A stretch of 64,000 bases of DNA from contig OZ038495.1 of NCBI GenBank assembly GCA_964036315.1, forward strand, positions 23,635,190 to 23,699,189, given 5' to 3'. Below are positions 30,731 to 41,339 of this stretch, one piece after another. The notes under the pieces were generated by a model. That model was not told the DNA's origin and searched no databases. It worked only from the letters and a program-made list of their open reading frames with translations. Made by a program: the position numbers and the translations under genes. This DNA comes from Acanthosepion esculentum (Eukaryota; Mollusca; Cephalopoda; Sepiida; Sepiidae). The first letter of the stretch is position 1. Each line of letters opens with the position of its first letter.

Positions 30731-31179
30731 TACTTGGCGAAATCCTAACGACTGGGAATAATTTCTTTGCTAATTTGTATTTCTTGAGTTTGTATTGGTG
30801 CCTTTATACGAGTTAAATGGCCAATCAAGACCGTATGACTGGTTTGATTTGGAATCCGAACCAGAACTAGATCCATGTCTTGAGTCAGGGCCGCTTCCAG
30901 GTTAGAATGAACCATTGTATTTCAGTTTGCTGTACTTCTGCGTTAAAGCATATTCGTCAGCGACAGTGGCCATTACGTACACGGTAGTCACTTTTCTCTC
31001 CTCAAGGTATGTTTTGATATTATCAGGGACATTCCTTAAATTCTTCCATTAGAATCATTTGCCTGAATCTATCGTAGCTTCAATATTTTTCGACTGACTC
31101 CATATGTCAAAATAGTTTTCCTTTTCACTAGAAGTAAGTTTGTCAGTTTTCGTTGAATTCCTAAATTTTGTAGGTTTCA

Positions 31180-31982
31180 GGCACTAACTCTAAACGTCTT
31201 AAGGATGGCTGATTTAACGGTGTTGTCGTCAACACAGTCTGATACTGACAGGGCAGCATATGTTTTCTGAGCGTTGCCTTTCAATACAGTCCATAATAAC
31301 ATAGTTCATTTGGTTATGGGCCATTCTACATTCGAAGCGACTTATTCCAAATGCGAAAAATACCCATCTACTTCAGCTTCATTAAATTACAGTACTAGCC
31401 GAATGTTCTTTGCTAAGTCAAACCCATTTCTCCTCGCTTTGCCACTTAATTGTTTCTCCTCTATTTCGCGGAATCGAGGATATCGTTCAATTCTTGCTTT
31501 TTCAATTTCAGCTCCATTTTTCCCTTTTTCTTTTTCCCTTTCAGGATCATTTGTCACTTTTTCCCTTTCAGGATCATTTGTCACTTTTTCCCTTTCAGGA
31601 TCATTTGTCACTTTTTCCCTTTCAGGATCATTTGTCACTTTTTCCCTTTCAGCTCCGATAATAATTCCAAGATTCTCAAGTTCAAGCTGAGCTTGGGATA
31701 GCTCTTGTATTTCTACCAGTGGTTAATTTAATATGCTCTTGTCGAAGACATCGTTATCTACCATAGCTTCCTTATTCTGACTAGGTGTGTTTTCCGCATA
31801 GACTTCCTTACATCTAATTCCAAATAGTTGCCAATTTCCAGTATATCATCTTTTTTAAGTTTAAACAACTTTTCTAAGGAGGGTAACATTAAGAAATATT
31901 GTTGTAAACATCTTGGTTCTCTGCTTGCTGGCACACTAACATGCATGTCATTCCGACTGAGTGATCTCGGTCGAGCCCCCAA
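31180..31982 (-). pseudogene. Gypsy-type gag, N-terminal and capsid-like region
   Basis: The frame near 31890-31760 reads MLPSLEKLFKLKKDDILEIG, a helix-rich gag start. A second open part, 31638-31387, consists of NDPEREKVT repeats followed by ARIERYPRFREIEEKQL and FDLAKNIRLV. Text continuing to about 31180 resembles the retrotransposon gag core (WPITK..MLL..VLKGNAQKTY). Several stops interrupt it. Confidence 0.6.
31530..31652. repeat. Four 27-base tandem repeats (plus a partial) in gag
   Basis: The unit CTTTTTCCCTTTCAGGATCA plus TTTGTCA occurs at 31530, 31557, 31584 and 31611, with a partial copy at 31638. Copies are identical, which points to recent slippage. The 27-base length preserves the gag frame (9 residues). 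Confidence 0.95.
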
Positions 31983-32060
31983 TCTTATATTTTACAAATT
32001 TGCAACATATAGAAATATGAACCACTGGTTAAAAAAGAAGTTGTGTTCGCTCAGATAGGA

Positions 32061-32467
32061 CCACACAACACAAGTGTCGACGAATAATAAACACAAGATG
32101 GACGTTTGTCAATAATTTTATATAAAAAAACAACACTTATCTGATACGTGTTTCATGAATTTTAAGTCCAAATGTTCATAACTGCAAATACATAGAATTT
32201 CTTTAAAATGTCCAAATAAAAGTCGGTAATTTTTCTTTCCACAATATAAGATATAAGACTTCGGAATAGTACTTGTATTTCATTTCCCTTCTGGTAATGA
32301 AATTACATCCAAGATGAAATTGGGATGATTTCTCCGGGTATAATATTCTTTTATTCTCTACACATCAAGTAGTTAAATAAATCCACAGTCTTTGGCAATA
32401 ATATCTTTTTTATTCACTACACATCAAGTAGTTGAATAAATGAAGGATCCACGGGAATAATATTTTC
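32061..32467. other. Non-coding stretch with a two-copy 60-base repeat; possible gypsy LTR remnant
   Basis: It lies upstream of the gypsy-type gag on the minus strand, where an LTR would be expected, but no matching second LTR was found. Two similar units of about 60 bases at 32337-32396 and 32397-32455 share CTACACATCAAGTAGTT. Confidence 0.4.
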
Positions 32468-32763
32468 TTATTCCTTGTACAACAAGGACACGTGGCACAG
32501 TGGATAAAAGCGTTAGTTAAATCCAGTAACTGGACCCAAAGTGTGTCAGTTCAATACCTAGTTAAGGCGGTGGAGAACTTGGAGAGGGGAATTATCAGGA
32601 AATAACTGATAACTGACATCCATTAGACATGGTACGTGAAACTAGAACAGTCTACCCCAGTGAGCGAAATAAAAGGTTCAGTTCGACATTCCAACCACCT
32701 GAAGAAGGCCGGTGCAGAAAAGCCGAAACGTTGTAATAAATATGGCGACAAAGATGTGGACAA
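32468..32763 (+). mobile_element. tRNA-headed SINE, left part, split by copia
   Basis: Begins with CACGTGGCACAGTGGATAAA and continues with the family's body (ATAACTGATAACTGACATCC, CACCTGAAGAAGGCC, CCGAAACGTTG, ATATGGCGACAAAGATG). It stops at GACAA exactly where the copia LTR begins. The missing tail resumes at 40605 after a repeated GACAA. Confidence 0.85.
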
Positions 32764-33113
32764 TGTAAAACATGTTTAATGTAGTTTGAATGTAGAAATC
32801 CGACGTAGTAACTAATTTGTTCAATATAACAGCACCAATGTCTAGTAGCAGCTTTTCAGGAATTCTTAAGGGATATCAGAGGTTGGCAGTGGATATTCGG
32901 AGAGAGTAGGAAAACGTAGTTCTTCAGGTCTTTCATATCAGAGGTTGGTAGTGGATATTCCGTCAAGAAATAAACAAAATGGCCGCCTTTATATATATCG
33001 GATCGAATATTCCACGTCTTCTGATTGGTTAACCTTCTCTTGGTAAACTATAAAATGAGTCAGCTCATTTTGGTTGTCTCACTAGTCACATAGGTATCCA
33101 AAAAACTGTAACA
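32764..33113 (-). mobile_element. Copia left LTR (3' LTR of the minus-strand element)
   Basis: A 350-base LTR with TG..CA ends (TGTAAAACATG ... ACTGTAACA). It is nearly identical to 36594-36923 plus 40593-40609. Shared blocks include GAAATCCGACGTAGTAA, GGAGAGAGTAGGAAAACGTA and AAAATGAGTCAGCTCATTTT. It has an internal near-duplication of ATATCAGAGGTTGG. GACAA precedes it and also follows the right LTR. Confidence 0.9.
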
Positions 33114-34080
33114 TCCCCCTTTTTTGGGTACATTATGGAATCTTCTTTCAAAATATTAGTAAAGTCAATATTTATATGGAACAAATACTTTAGTATTAAT
33201 AAAAGGAATTTTTTTTCTTTCTTTTTTCTTTTTTTTAGCATTCATCAAACAATTATTTTTTTTCTCTTCTTGATATTCATAAAATGATTTTTTTTAGCAT
33301 TCATAAAATAATTGTTTTTTTTAATTTATTTTTTTTTAAAATAAAAAAATTATATCCACAAAAATTAGTTATATCATTTGTTCACTGTTAAGTAATTTAG
33401 GTTAATAAACATTAACAACAATATTATAAATTTAGGTTGTGATCACAACAAAAAAGGTAGAAAAAGTTGTTATTTTACCCATAGCTGGGACCCATTAAAA
33501 CAGACACTATCACTCCGGGTCAGAGTGATTGTTAGAGTTATTCAGGAGAAGGATTGGGCTAAAAGTAGGACTATTCACATTTATACCCCAATATAAGACA
33601 ATAACTAATGGATGCAATTTTACGTCTTACCCAAGACTATAGGACAGTAAGTAATGGGTGCAGTTTTACGTCCTACCCAGGAGTATAGGACAGTAACTAA
33701 TGGATGCAGTTTTACGTCCTACCCAGGACTATAGGACAGTAACTAATGAGTCAGTACAAAATATGAGAGGAATGAAAGCCCGTAATAATTGCTTAGCTCT
33801 TGTTAAATCCACAGTCCTCGGTTTATTTAATTTTTGAGACAACTTAGTAACCGTATAGCAGATGTCTAGCCTTGTTGATGTCATGACGCAAATAAAACTC
33901 TATATCAACATTCTGTATTCTTTCTCACACGCCGCTATACCATCTTCATTATTCATAATTGTGTTTAAATCCATTTCACATGCAGTAGTCCGCGTTTTAC
34001 AATTTCGCATGTCGAATTTTGATAAGAGTTTGTCGATGTATCAGGATTGATTGATTAAATTCGAACTGTATACCAAGAAA
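33114..34080 (-). other. Copia interior, distal non-coding part with 46-base tandem repeats
   Basis: This lies between the left LTR and the readable polyprotein. It is T-rich at 33230-33350. A 46-base unit with ATGCAGTTTTACGTCCTACC is repeated three times plus a partial at 33598-33750. Degraded minus-strand text near 34050-33860 (DIDKLLSKFDMRN-like) suggests the end of the RT domain; RNase H was not identified. Confidence 0.5.
33598..33750. repeat. 46-base tandem repeat, about 3.3 copies
   Basis: Copies start at 33598, 33644, 33690 and (partial) 33736, each beginning ACA[AG]TAA[CG]TAATG. Divergence is a few bases per copy. Confidence 0.9.
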
Positions 34081-34084
34081 CCAT

Positions 34085-34640
34085 GACAGTCGACCCAAGT
34101 CGGTCATTTTAAACCTTATATTTAAGGAATTTTTAGTAGAGTAGCTTTATATTTTGAAGCAATTAACATATCTTCGACCCAAATAATCAGAATTGCCAAT
34201 ATTTCATTATTAAATGTCCTTGTGTACAGGCATGGGTCTACTGGGGAGGTTTCAAAAAATTGTTCAATCAAATAGGAATGTAGTAATTTTTCACGTTCTT
34301 CCGCTTTGCTTCCGCCCATATAGTGACTTTTTGAGTTTCCATACATAATTGTCACCTTTTTCAAAACCTTCTGGCGGTTATTTCATAGTCAATCGGCGCA
34401 TCCAAATATGCTCCTTTGACATTCACATGGTGTATATCCATACCATAATGCGCAGCCATTTGCATTAAAATTCTTATTGTTGTCATGTTTGTTGTTGGAC
34501 TGAATGTTTCTACATAATCTTCCCCGTATATCTGCAAAAAATCCTTTAGCTACAAAACGAGCCTTATACACTGGCGAACCATCCTCAGTTCGCTTTACAG
34601 TATAAACCCAACGGCTGCCGATAATATTTTTATCATCCGG
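34085..34640 (-). pseudogene. Copia reverse transcriptase region (broken)
   Basis: Reverse-strand pieces read YKARFVAKGF (near 34571), MDIHHVNVKGAYLDAP-like text (near 34440-34390), YVWKLKKSLYG (near 34340), DPCLYTRTFNNEI (near 34240) and IIWVEDMLIASKY (near 34180-34150). In copia enzymes the last motif is normally Y-V-D-D; here it is W-V-E-D, which removes one catalytic aspartate. Multiple frameshifts separate the pieces. Confidence 0.7.
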
Positions 34641-34827
34641 GGCTTCTTTTCAATTCAAAAGTATCAAAGATTCCATTTCTTTTTTTTGCATGGCGGCTAT
34701 CCATCGTTTGGAATTATCAGAATTTATAGCTCCTTAATATTTCTTCGGGATACATTGCACCGAATAGCAACAGTCAATGTCATTAGGACATTGATCCATT
34801 CCAAAATAGTCTGGCTTTCTTCTAATT

Positions 34828-35240
34828 CTAGTCGGATAACGCGGAATTTATCCCCCTCCCCTTATTAGTTGTATTTTCTTTTAATTCAAGGTTTGCGTCT
34901 GATTTCTCCTCCTCTCTATCTTCCCTTAATTGTGGATCTTGAACGGGTTTTCTATTTATAGGCCTTATCTCATAATTCGGCCCTACTGGTTCGTGTGGGA
35001 CCAGCTCCTCACAATTAATATTCTTTTCTTCGGGATCATTTACTTGCTCAAAGGAATCTGTAAATCTGACGCATCTTATTTTCCTTATTATTTTCCTTTT
35101 TGGGAAATAAATCATATAGGCCAGATTTGCCCCGTCATAACCAATAAATATGCCTCGTTTACTTTTTGGATCAAATTTTGCCGTGTGGTCGCAAAATTAT
35201 ACCAAAAATATGCATACCACTAACGTTGGGTTTGCAATTC
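34828..35240 (-). pseudogene. Copia integrase C-terminal/connector region
   Basis: Reverse-strand text reads KFDPKSKRGIFIGYDGANLA, the 'K-x-x-G-x-F-x-G-Y' hallmark downstream of copia integrase, then MIYFPKRKIIRKIRCVRFTD in the 95-codon frame 35115-34828, ending in an acidic spacer before RT. The integrase catalytic core upstream is largely missing or unreadable. Confidence 0.7.
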
Positions 35241-35599
35241 GTATAAGCTTCGTAAAGATTCTTTTTTTAATGTTACTATTATAGCAACGGTTTCTTATAT
35301 ATACGGCTGTTTTCACAGATTTAATACTTTTCAAATAATATAAACGTCCATTTTGTTGTATATTAAATTCAGTTCCGTCTGGGTATATTAATTTTGAATT
35401 GTCTCGGTAAAAATTAACTTTAACACAGTTTTAACAGCAGACTGAACCGAGAAAATATTTTGTTTAAATTTAGGGATCTATAAATGCCCTTTTTAATAAA
35501 CATTTACAAATATTTTCATTAGTATCTCGTAAGTAAATACAGATATTGCCTCTTTTAAAACCAAATTATTAACTCTAGTTCCGATAGGGGGCAAAATAA

Positions 35600-35845
35600 A
35601 AAAAAATTGTTTTATCTGTAATTACATGATTTATCGCACCCGTATCGACTAAGTAAGAATTATTATTATTGAGTATAGTATCCAACTCAAACGAAAAAGG
35701 CATATGTTCGCTCATTCGAAAAGCTTTTACATTTTTACAAAAATCACTCCTTTTATAAAATTAACATTTCGCACGTGTATGCTCGACTTTACCACAACGA
35801 AAGCAGATGATATTTGATTTTATATTATTATTATTATCATCATCA

Positions 35846-35888
<43 letters not shown>

Positions 35889-36063
35889 CATCATCATTAT
35901 CATCATCATCATCCCTGCTGTTGTTGTCGTTGTTGTTTTTAGGCCCCTTATTTTTAATATCATCATTCCTGGTCTGGTAGGTTGGAGGGATTACTTTCTG
36001 AATTTTTAAAATGACGTCCTTAGTTGCATTACGTTTTTTTCCTTGATTTGGGGAGTTGCACAT
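35600..36063 (-). pseudogene. Copia gag C-terminus with poly-Asn/Asp run, CCHC knuckle and protease start
   Basis: The frame 36063-35761 contains a long in-frame run of Asn and Asp codons (35825-35935, from ATT/ATC trinucleotides on the plus strand), then IICFRCGKVEHTRAKC, a CCHC knuckle. Beyond a stop, text near 35670-35640 reads SYLVDTGAINHVITDK, the copia protease active-site motif (D-T-G-A). Confidence 0.7.
35825..35935. repeat. (ATT/ATC)n trinucleotide array inside copia gag
   Basis: ATTATTATT and ATCATCATC runs. On the minus strand these read AAT and GAT, giving poly-Asn/Asp without losing the gag frame. Confidence 0.95.
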
Positions 36064-36593
36064 TTTTCAGTTTCTTCATAACTACGTAATGCAACTTTAA
36101 ACTCAATGAAAGTTAGACTTTTATCTTTTTGAGTTATGACTGTCGTGAATGGTTTAAATGTCCATGGTAATCCCTTTAAAACCATGGCTATTAACAGCCC
36201 ATCTGAAATAGCCCCCCCCTGATATTTTAAAGGCATTTGTGACATTCTCAGCCCGTATAATATAATTTGTTACGGATTCATTCTCCCGTCTCCTTAACGC
36301 AGTTAGTTCAGTATATAAAGCAATAATTTTAGGCTTACCTTTTGGTAAGTAGTGTTCACGCAATATCTGTAGCGCTCGGCGTCCATTGTCTTTGGCTTCT
36401 CGTATTATTAAAGACAAACTTCTGTAATCCAGACATTGTATTAATTCAGCGAACACAGTCGCATTTATTTCCATAAAAGGAATGATGTCATGAAGTTTTT
36501 GTATTCTAAGGTAGCCTAAGAATTTCGTTTCCCACAATTCATAATTGGATTTATTTGCTTCAAAATACAGTCGTAATCCGCGCTCATAACCAC
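36006..36593 (-). pseudogene. Copia gag, N-terminal/UBN2-like region
   Basis: The frame 36603-36154 (149 codons) reads YFEANKSNYELWETKFLGYL, then IRIQKLHDII-like text, GRRALQILREHYLPKGKPKI and LTALRRRENESVTNYIIRAE. This is the copia-type gag (UBN2-like) with the characteristic 'W..kfl.yL' start. A frameshift near 36170 leads into the next frame (36245-36006, with a GLPWTFKPFTTVIT motif). It begins directly after the right LTR, so leader and primer-binding site are compressed into a few bases. Confidence 0.75.
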
Positions 36594-37259
36594 TGTAAAA
36601 CATGTTTAATGTGTTTGAATGTAGAAATCCGACGTAGTAAGTAATTTGTCCAATGTAACAGCACCAATGTCTAGTAGCAGCTATTCAGGAATTCTTAAGG
36701 TCTTCCATATCAGAGGTTGGCAGTGGATATTCGGAGAGAGTAGGAAAACGTAGTTCTTCAGGTCTTTAAGGTTGGCAGTGGATATTCCGTCAAGAAATAA
36801 ACAAAATGGCCGCAATTATACACATCGGATCGAATATTCCACGTCTTCTGATTGGTTAACCTTCTCTTGGTAAACTATAAAATGAGTCAGCTCATTTTGG
36901 TTGTCTCACTAGTTACATAGGTACTTTTTGTCCCCTACGTGTTTGTGTTTCTAGTACACTAGTACACGTTTTGTGCTATTGTTTTACCAAGCTAAAAAGC
37001 AAGTTGGATATTTTTTCAGTTATATTTCTTTTGCCCAGTTTTAACTGTTTTTATTTCACGTTTTGTGGGGAATACCCTATCGCTATGGCGTAGGTGACCC
37101 AAGAAAAAGAGCCTTTGGCCACTACTTCAACTGCACCTTCTGCTTGGGTGCAGGAAACGACCCAAAAAGGACCGCAGTATTACCAGAAACTGCGCGAGGA
37201 ATATAAAGAGTTCATCTGTGGAAACCAAGACTATTTCCCTGTTGACGGTCGATATTAAG

Positions 37260-38142
37260 ACCCGGAACGGCTGGACACTGGAAGTTCAATCTGTCCTTAC
37301 TGGACAGGCGGGACTTTCAGCAACAGCTAACTAGATTAGTGCAGCGGGAATTAGTCGGGGCGGTTATTGGGAATAAGTGGTGGGGTAATCTTAAGAATAG
37401 GATTAGGGTCTTCACCACTGAATATAGCCAACGACTCGCCCTACATAAGGCTGAAAAGGTGAAGACTTTAGAGGATAGTCTGTCCCGGGTGGTGGCTGGG
37501 TGGATTCCCTAGAGATAAACATAGCTAGGCAGGCCCTGAAGCGTGAGGCTAGCAAGCGCTATCAGGGTCAGGTAGTTAGATAGAGGTTAAACAAGATGTC
37601 TAACGAGGCCGTGAATATGGGCGCAGAATTCCGCAAGGAAGAGATCCGTTGAGGTTCCGATCGATACATTCGCGAGGTCATTACCCCGGAGGGGCGTGCT
37701 CTGAGGTCGACCAAGGATATGTGTGAGGCGTTTCGGCGCCGTTTCGAGAGCCGTTTTACCAAGGAGCCTGGTCTCAGTGGCGACGAGTTTCGCAGCTATT
37801 TGGCTGACTTTCCTCGGCTCTCGCCGACCGAAGCAGCTAGCTGCGAGGGTGAGATCACAGAGGGCGAAGTCTACTTGGATTGAAGAAGGTCGGCAGAGGC
37901 AAGCCTCCAGAACTTGATGGTCTGCCCTACGAAATGTACTTGAAGCTGTCGCACATCTTTGTCCCGATTTTGACAGTGGTGTTCAACAACTAATTCCGGC
38001 AGGGGTCCATCCCCAACCGAATTTCCAGGGGTGTGATCACGCTGTTGAAAAAGGGCAAGGGTGTTGGGTAGGATTTAGATGATTACAGGCCCATAATTCT
38101 GCTAAACACAGAGTTAAATACTGCAGGAGCGTTTGCAGTCAT
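37260..38142 (+). pseudogene. Tx1-like ORF2 linker and RT entry region (broken)
   Basis: Plus-strand text in shifting frames matches the endonuclease-RT linker of the minus copy (RLVQRELVGAVIGNKWWGNL near 37330-37390). It then gives an LPYEMYLKLSHIFVPIL motif near 37922-37970 and DYRPIILLNTELN near 38083-38118. Two stops and several shifts occur. Confidence 0.65.
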
Positions 38143-38970
38143 TTGTCGCGAGCTTGTTGGGACCTGAGCAGACATGTTCTGAGGGGCCGAACAATTCAAA
38201 GCAACCTGCATCTGACCCGCACGATCATAGAGAGCGTAAAAGACGACAAGCAGGCCGCGCTGATCAATTTGGATCAGTCCAAGGCATTTGACAGGGTCGA
38301 CCATCAGTACTTGGCTGCTGTCCTGCAGGCCGCCGGATTCGAACCCGACTTCTGCAGGTGGATCAACCTCCTGTATCGCTCCCCCAGTGCTGTGGTACAG
38401 GTGAACGGGAAGTTGTGAGGCGCTTTTGTACTGTCTAGGTCGGTTCGTCAGGGTTGTCCGCTGTCGCCTCTCCTTTATGCTTTGGCGTTGGAGTCTCTCC
38501 TTCGCCGACTGAAGGACGAGACGTGCAGTCCTGCCCTACGCGGGATCGCCGTTCCTGGAGGGTCTCGAGCCAGGGTTTTCGTGTACGCCGATGACGTATC
38601 CGCTTTCGTGTCGTCCCGCAGCGACATTAAGGCGGTACAGAAGGCGTTTGATCGGTACGAGAAGGTGACAGGGGCCAAGATAAACCGCAACAAGTCGTCC
38701 GGATTGCGGTTAGGTGCCTGGAAGGGGGTCGATCTTCCGGGTCGCTTCGGTTGGACGGACGGTCCTGTCCGCATTCTTGGAGTGTGGTTTGTACTCGAAA
38801 TCCAGCTGGAGAAAAATTGGTCTGAAGTACGAGCAAAGGTCGATTCTGCCGGTCAGATTTGGAATCGACGGAGGTTGTCCGTGAAGGGCAGGGCGGAGGT
38901 GTTTGCGACATACATCTTCCCTCTTGTTCTTTATCGAGTGTCCGTACTTCCTCTCTGTGACGACCATTGA
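38143..38970 (+). pseudogene. Tx1-like ORF2, reverse transcriptase domain
   Basis: Two frames, 38143-38418 and 38482-38970, contain GRTIQSNLHLTRTIIESV, NLDQSKAFDRVDHQYLAAVL (motif A), SVRQGCPLSPLLYALALESL (motif B, with a stop at 38416-38418 just before) and VFVYADDVSAFVSSRS (motif C, YADD). Catalytic aspartates are intact. The frame ends at 38968 after VLYRVSVLPL. Confidence 0.85.
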
Positions 38971-39049
38971 AAGCCGCTCGAGCGATCGCTATCCCCCATT
39001 TTATGGAGGGCACGCGTGAATCGGGTCGACAGACGAGTCTGCACTAAAC

Positions 39050-39902
39050 GTCCGTGTCATGGGGGGCTGGGAATGCCACACTTGAAGAGCCACATTCGTG
39101 CCTCTTGATTGGCTTTCCTATGCCGCGCATTCACAAGAGGAGATCCAATTTTGCTGGGGATTGTTAGGGACGCGTTCTCTTGCCTTACTATCAGTCCCCC
39201 TATCTCGTAAACCCCGGGATCAGTCGGATTTCCTTTGCGAGTGTCGGTCGGCCTTGCTGGCTGTTCCCCGGTCCAGTGACCTTTCACGACCTAGGAAGGT
39301 CTTCTATCGGGAATTAGTGGAGGAGCCTACGTGATACGCTCTGCTTGTCGGAGGAGGAGTTTCGCTCCTACTGGTCTTGGGCGCCAGCGGCGGATTACCT
39401 CAGAAACCCTGAGTTTTCGCTTACCTGGCGATTGGCTCGGAATCGGCTGCCTCTCAACGACAAGGCTTTCATATGGGGCTTGGCGGATTTGACAGAATGT
39501 GAACGGTGTGGCCTTGGTTTGGAAGAAACGGCTTCGCACGCCTTCTACCATTTCCTCCGAGCTCGCCCCTTATGGGACCATGTCGGCGAGCTGACGGCTC
39601 GTCTCGCTCCCGAAGAACTTGTGTCCATTGATCGCGCATACGCGTGTGACAATATGTCGCCCTGAATGCTGTTTCTGACGCTGCTAGCCACGGCCCGAAT
39701 GGTGATTTGGACGATGCGAAAGGAGGAATTGCGAGGCAACCGTCTTTCTCACCATGATCTAATCCGATTCTTTGAGCATCAGCTCAAGATGAAGATTAGA
39801 ACTGATAGAAAACGATTGCATTCTACAGTCTTTAGCGAAAGGTGGGTGAAAGAGGCGAGCTTGGTTCGTTTGAACGGGGCTAGCCTTTATTTTCTTTTTT
39901 AG
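39050..39902 (+). pseudogene. Tx1-like ORF2, C-terminal region
   Basis: The frames 39345-39665 and 39666-39902 adjoin with a single TGA at 39663-39665. They contain FRSYWSWAPAADYLRNPEFS, LTECERCGLGLEETASHAFY (C-x2-C..H-x3-H-like zinc-binding motif) and ARMVIWTMRKEELRGN, then the real C-terminus SLYFLF. The same motifs lie at 15.2-15.5 kb in the minus copy. Confidence 0.75.
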
Positions 39903-40577
39903 GACAACCTAGGTCACATCGGTGTGGTTTCCTGTGGAACCCTGCCCTTGCTTAGGTTAAACAAGCTTCAGTGTACCTAGTTAATGTGAGTAAGTGTTGT
40001 TCCTGGCCTGTTCCCGGCTACCTCTTTTGTTATGATCCAAGTCGAGATTCCCAACATCCCCAGTTTGTTTTTGGCCCCCATTTATCTCGACTGGGTCAAC
40101 CTTTTTATTTCCCCATGTCCATGTAATTTTTTGTCTCTTTCCCATACCCGTAGCGAGAGTGCTTCTTGGTTTTGTCCTATGGGCAGAATACAGCAGCCTC
40201 TCTGTTTTGAGGGTTGTACGGGCTCTAGTAACATCAATTATGTTTAGTTTGGTTTTGTTAATTATTAGTTTGATTATTGGGTTCATCTCCCTCCCCTCTC
40301 ATTCTTCATTATTAGAATTATATGTATTATTTATTATCATCAAATTTTTATGGTGTGGGGCGCGTTTTGTAGGTTCCCCTTGTGAGGATGCGGTATTATG
40401 GTGTATGGAGGATTGAATGGTGACGGACGAGTTCTTTTGGTGAATGTGTAAATTGTAACGTATGAAAGGGTACTGAATCTGATTAGCTAGGTATAAGATA
40501 GTTAGTGAAGACCAGCCTTTACCCCTCCCCTTTTTCGGCCTTGTGCCACAATTTTGTAATATTACAAAATAAATATC
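39903..40577 (+). other. 3' UTR of the inserted Tx1-like LINE
   Basis: Non-coding, ending in TTCGGCCTTGTGCCACAATT and a short AT-rich end before the target duplication. Chance ORFs at 40032-40416 have no domain. Confidence 0.6.
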
Positions 40578-40604
40578 CTAGTTACATAGGTATCCAAAAA
40601 ACTG

Positions 40605-40788
40605 TAACAGACAATAGTCCGAATAATTTAAATAGCGTACATAATACCTCATCTCAGAAATATAGACAGATACTGAAAGGCCGAAACGTTGTGATAAATA
40701 TGGCGACAAAGATGAAGACAATAGTCCGAATAATTTAAATAGCGTACATAATACCTCATCTCAGAAATATAGACAGATACTGAAGTAA
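40605..40788 (+). mobile_element. tRNA-headed SINE, right part, with a 107-base tandem duplication of its tail
   Basis: Right after the copia LTR and the repeated GACAA, the SINE resumes: ATAGTCCGAATAATTTAAAT, then CATAATACCTCATCTCAG and ATATAGACAGATACTGAA. The block from GACAATAGTCC (40610) repeats at 40717, so 107 bases including CCGAAACGTTG and ATATGGCGACAAAGATG are duplicated in tandem. Confidence 0.85.
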
Positions 40789-41177
40789 TATAATATGTTC
40801 ATAGGGGCATCTTTCATGAGTGCACGCTGTATATATATATATAGGTGTGTGTGTGTATGTGTGTGTATGTATGTGTTGTAGGTGTCTGGGCGGGAGTATA
40901 AGATTTTATCGCCTATGGGTGTGTATGTCGCCAAGAAATGTACACTCTTCCGTTATATCTTCGGACGTTTGAAAATACGCACACTTTTCTCACTGAAACC
41001 CTTCTTTAAATCTTCTCTCTGTTAAAGGTTAATGCCCCCTCCACCTTTGGACCTCCCTGCCTCTCTCGTCTGTTACCCCTCTATATAGATCCCATGTCCT
41101 CCCACACTCTCACACATATACTCTTACTAATATTTTCCCGGAGTTGTTTTTTCTGTTTTCTTTTTGAATCTGTAGGT

Positions 41178-41259
41178 CTGATGAATTGGATCGTTTTTAC
41201 GATTCCAATGGAATAAATTATGACCATGAAATATTAGTGTTTAAGTCTTTTTATTATAT

Positions 41260-41336
<77 letters not shown>
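41178..41336 (+). mobile_element. Penelope-type tail followed by (CA)n/(TA)n
   Basis: CTGATGA (41178-41184) is followed by an inverted pair TTGGATCGT/ACGATTCCAA and then GGAATAAATTATGACCATG, AAATATTAGTGTTTAAG. It is the same tail as in the foldbacks at 22.9 and 27.8 kb. ACACACACA and a (TA)n array (about 41271-41335) follow. Confidence 0.6.

Positions 41337-41337
<1 letters not shown>

Positions 41338-41339
<2 letters not shown>

Larger units (their letters stand above)
29744..32060 (-). mobile_element. Gypsy-type (possibly Gmr1-like) retrotransposon, gag-protease-integrase start
   Basis: Minus-strand pieces in 5' to 3' order: gag N-terminus (near 31880-31760), gag with 9-residue repeats (31638-31387) and core (to about 31180), CCHC knuckle (about 30715-30670), aspartic-protease region (30565-30176), then a segment typical of what precedes the integrase H2C2 domain (29974-29744). 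All are broken by stops or shifts. No reverse transcriptase motif lies between protease and integrase, the order known for Gmr1-like gypsy elements; an internal deletion would give the same picture. Confidence 0.6.
36924..40577 (+). mobile_element. Tx1-like LINE inserted in the copia LTR
   Basis: A deleted plus-strand relative of the 14.5-21.8 kb element, ending with GGCCTTGTGCCACAATTTTG and AAATAAATA. A 15-base target duplication, CTAGTTACATAGGTA, lies at 36909-36923 and 40578-40592, without mismatch. The 5' part (36924-37260) has a short ORF1 start with an early stop (37086-37250). Sequence then jumps to the middle of ORF2, so most of ORF1 and the endonuclease are deleted. Confidence 0.85.
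36594..40609 (-). mobile_element. Copia right LTR (5' LTR), split by a LINE
   Basis: LTR sequence covers 36594-36923 and, after a 3.65-kb insert, 40593-40609 (TCCAAAAAACTGTAACA). The total of about 347 bases matches the left LTR. The insert is bounded by CTAGTTACATAGGTA on both sides. GACAA follows at 40610. Confidence 0.9.

Noticed and set aside
38143..38970. Host gene encoding a reverse-transcriptase-like protein
   Set aside because: It belongs to a Tx1-like LINE with target duplication and a poly(A)-like end, nested in an LTR. Stops and shifts surround it.
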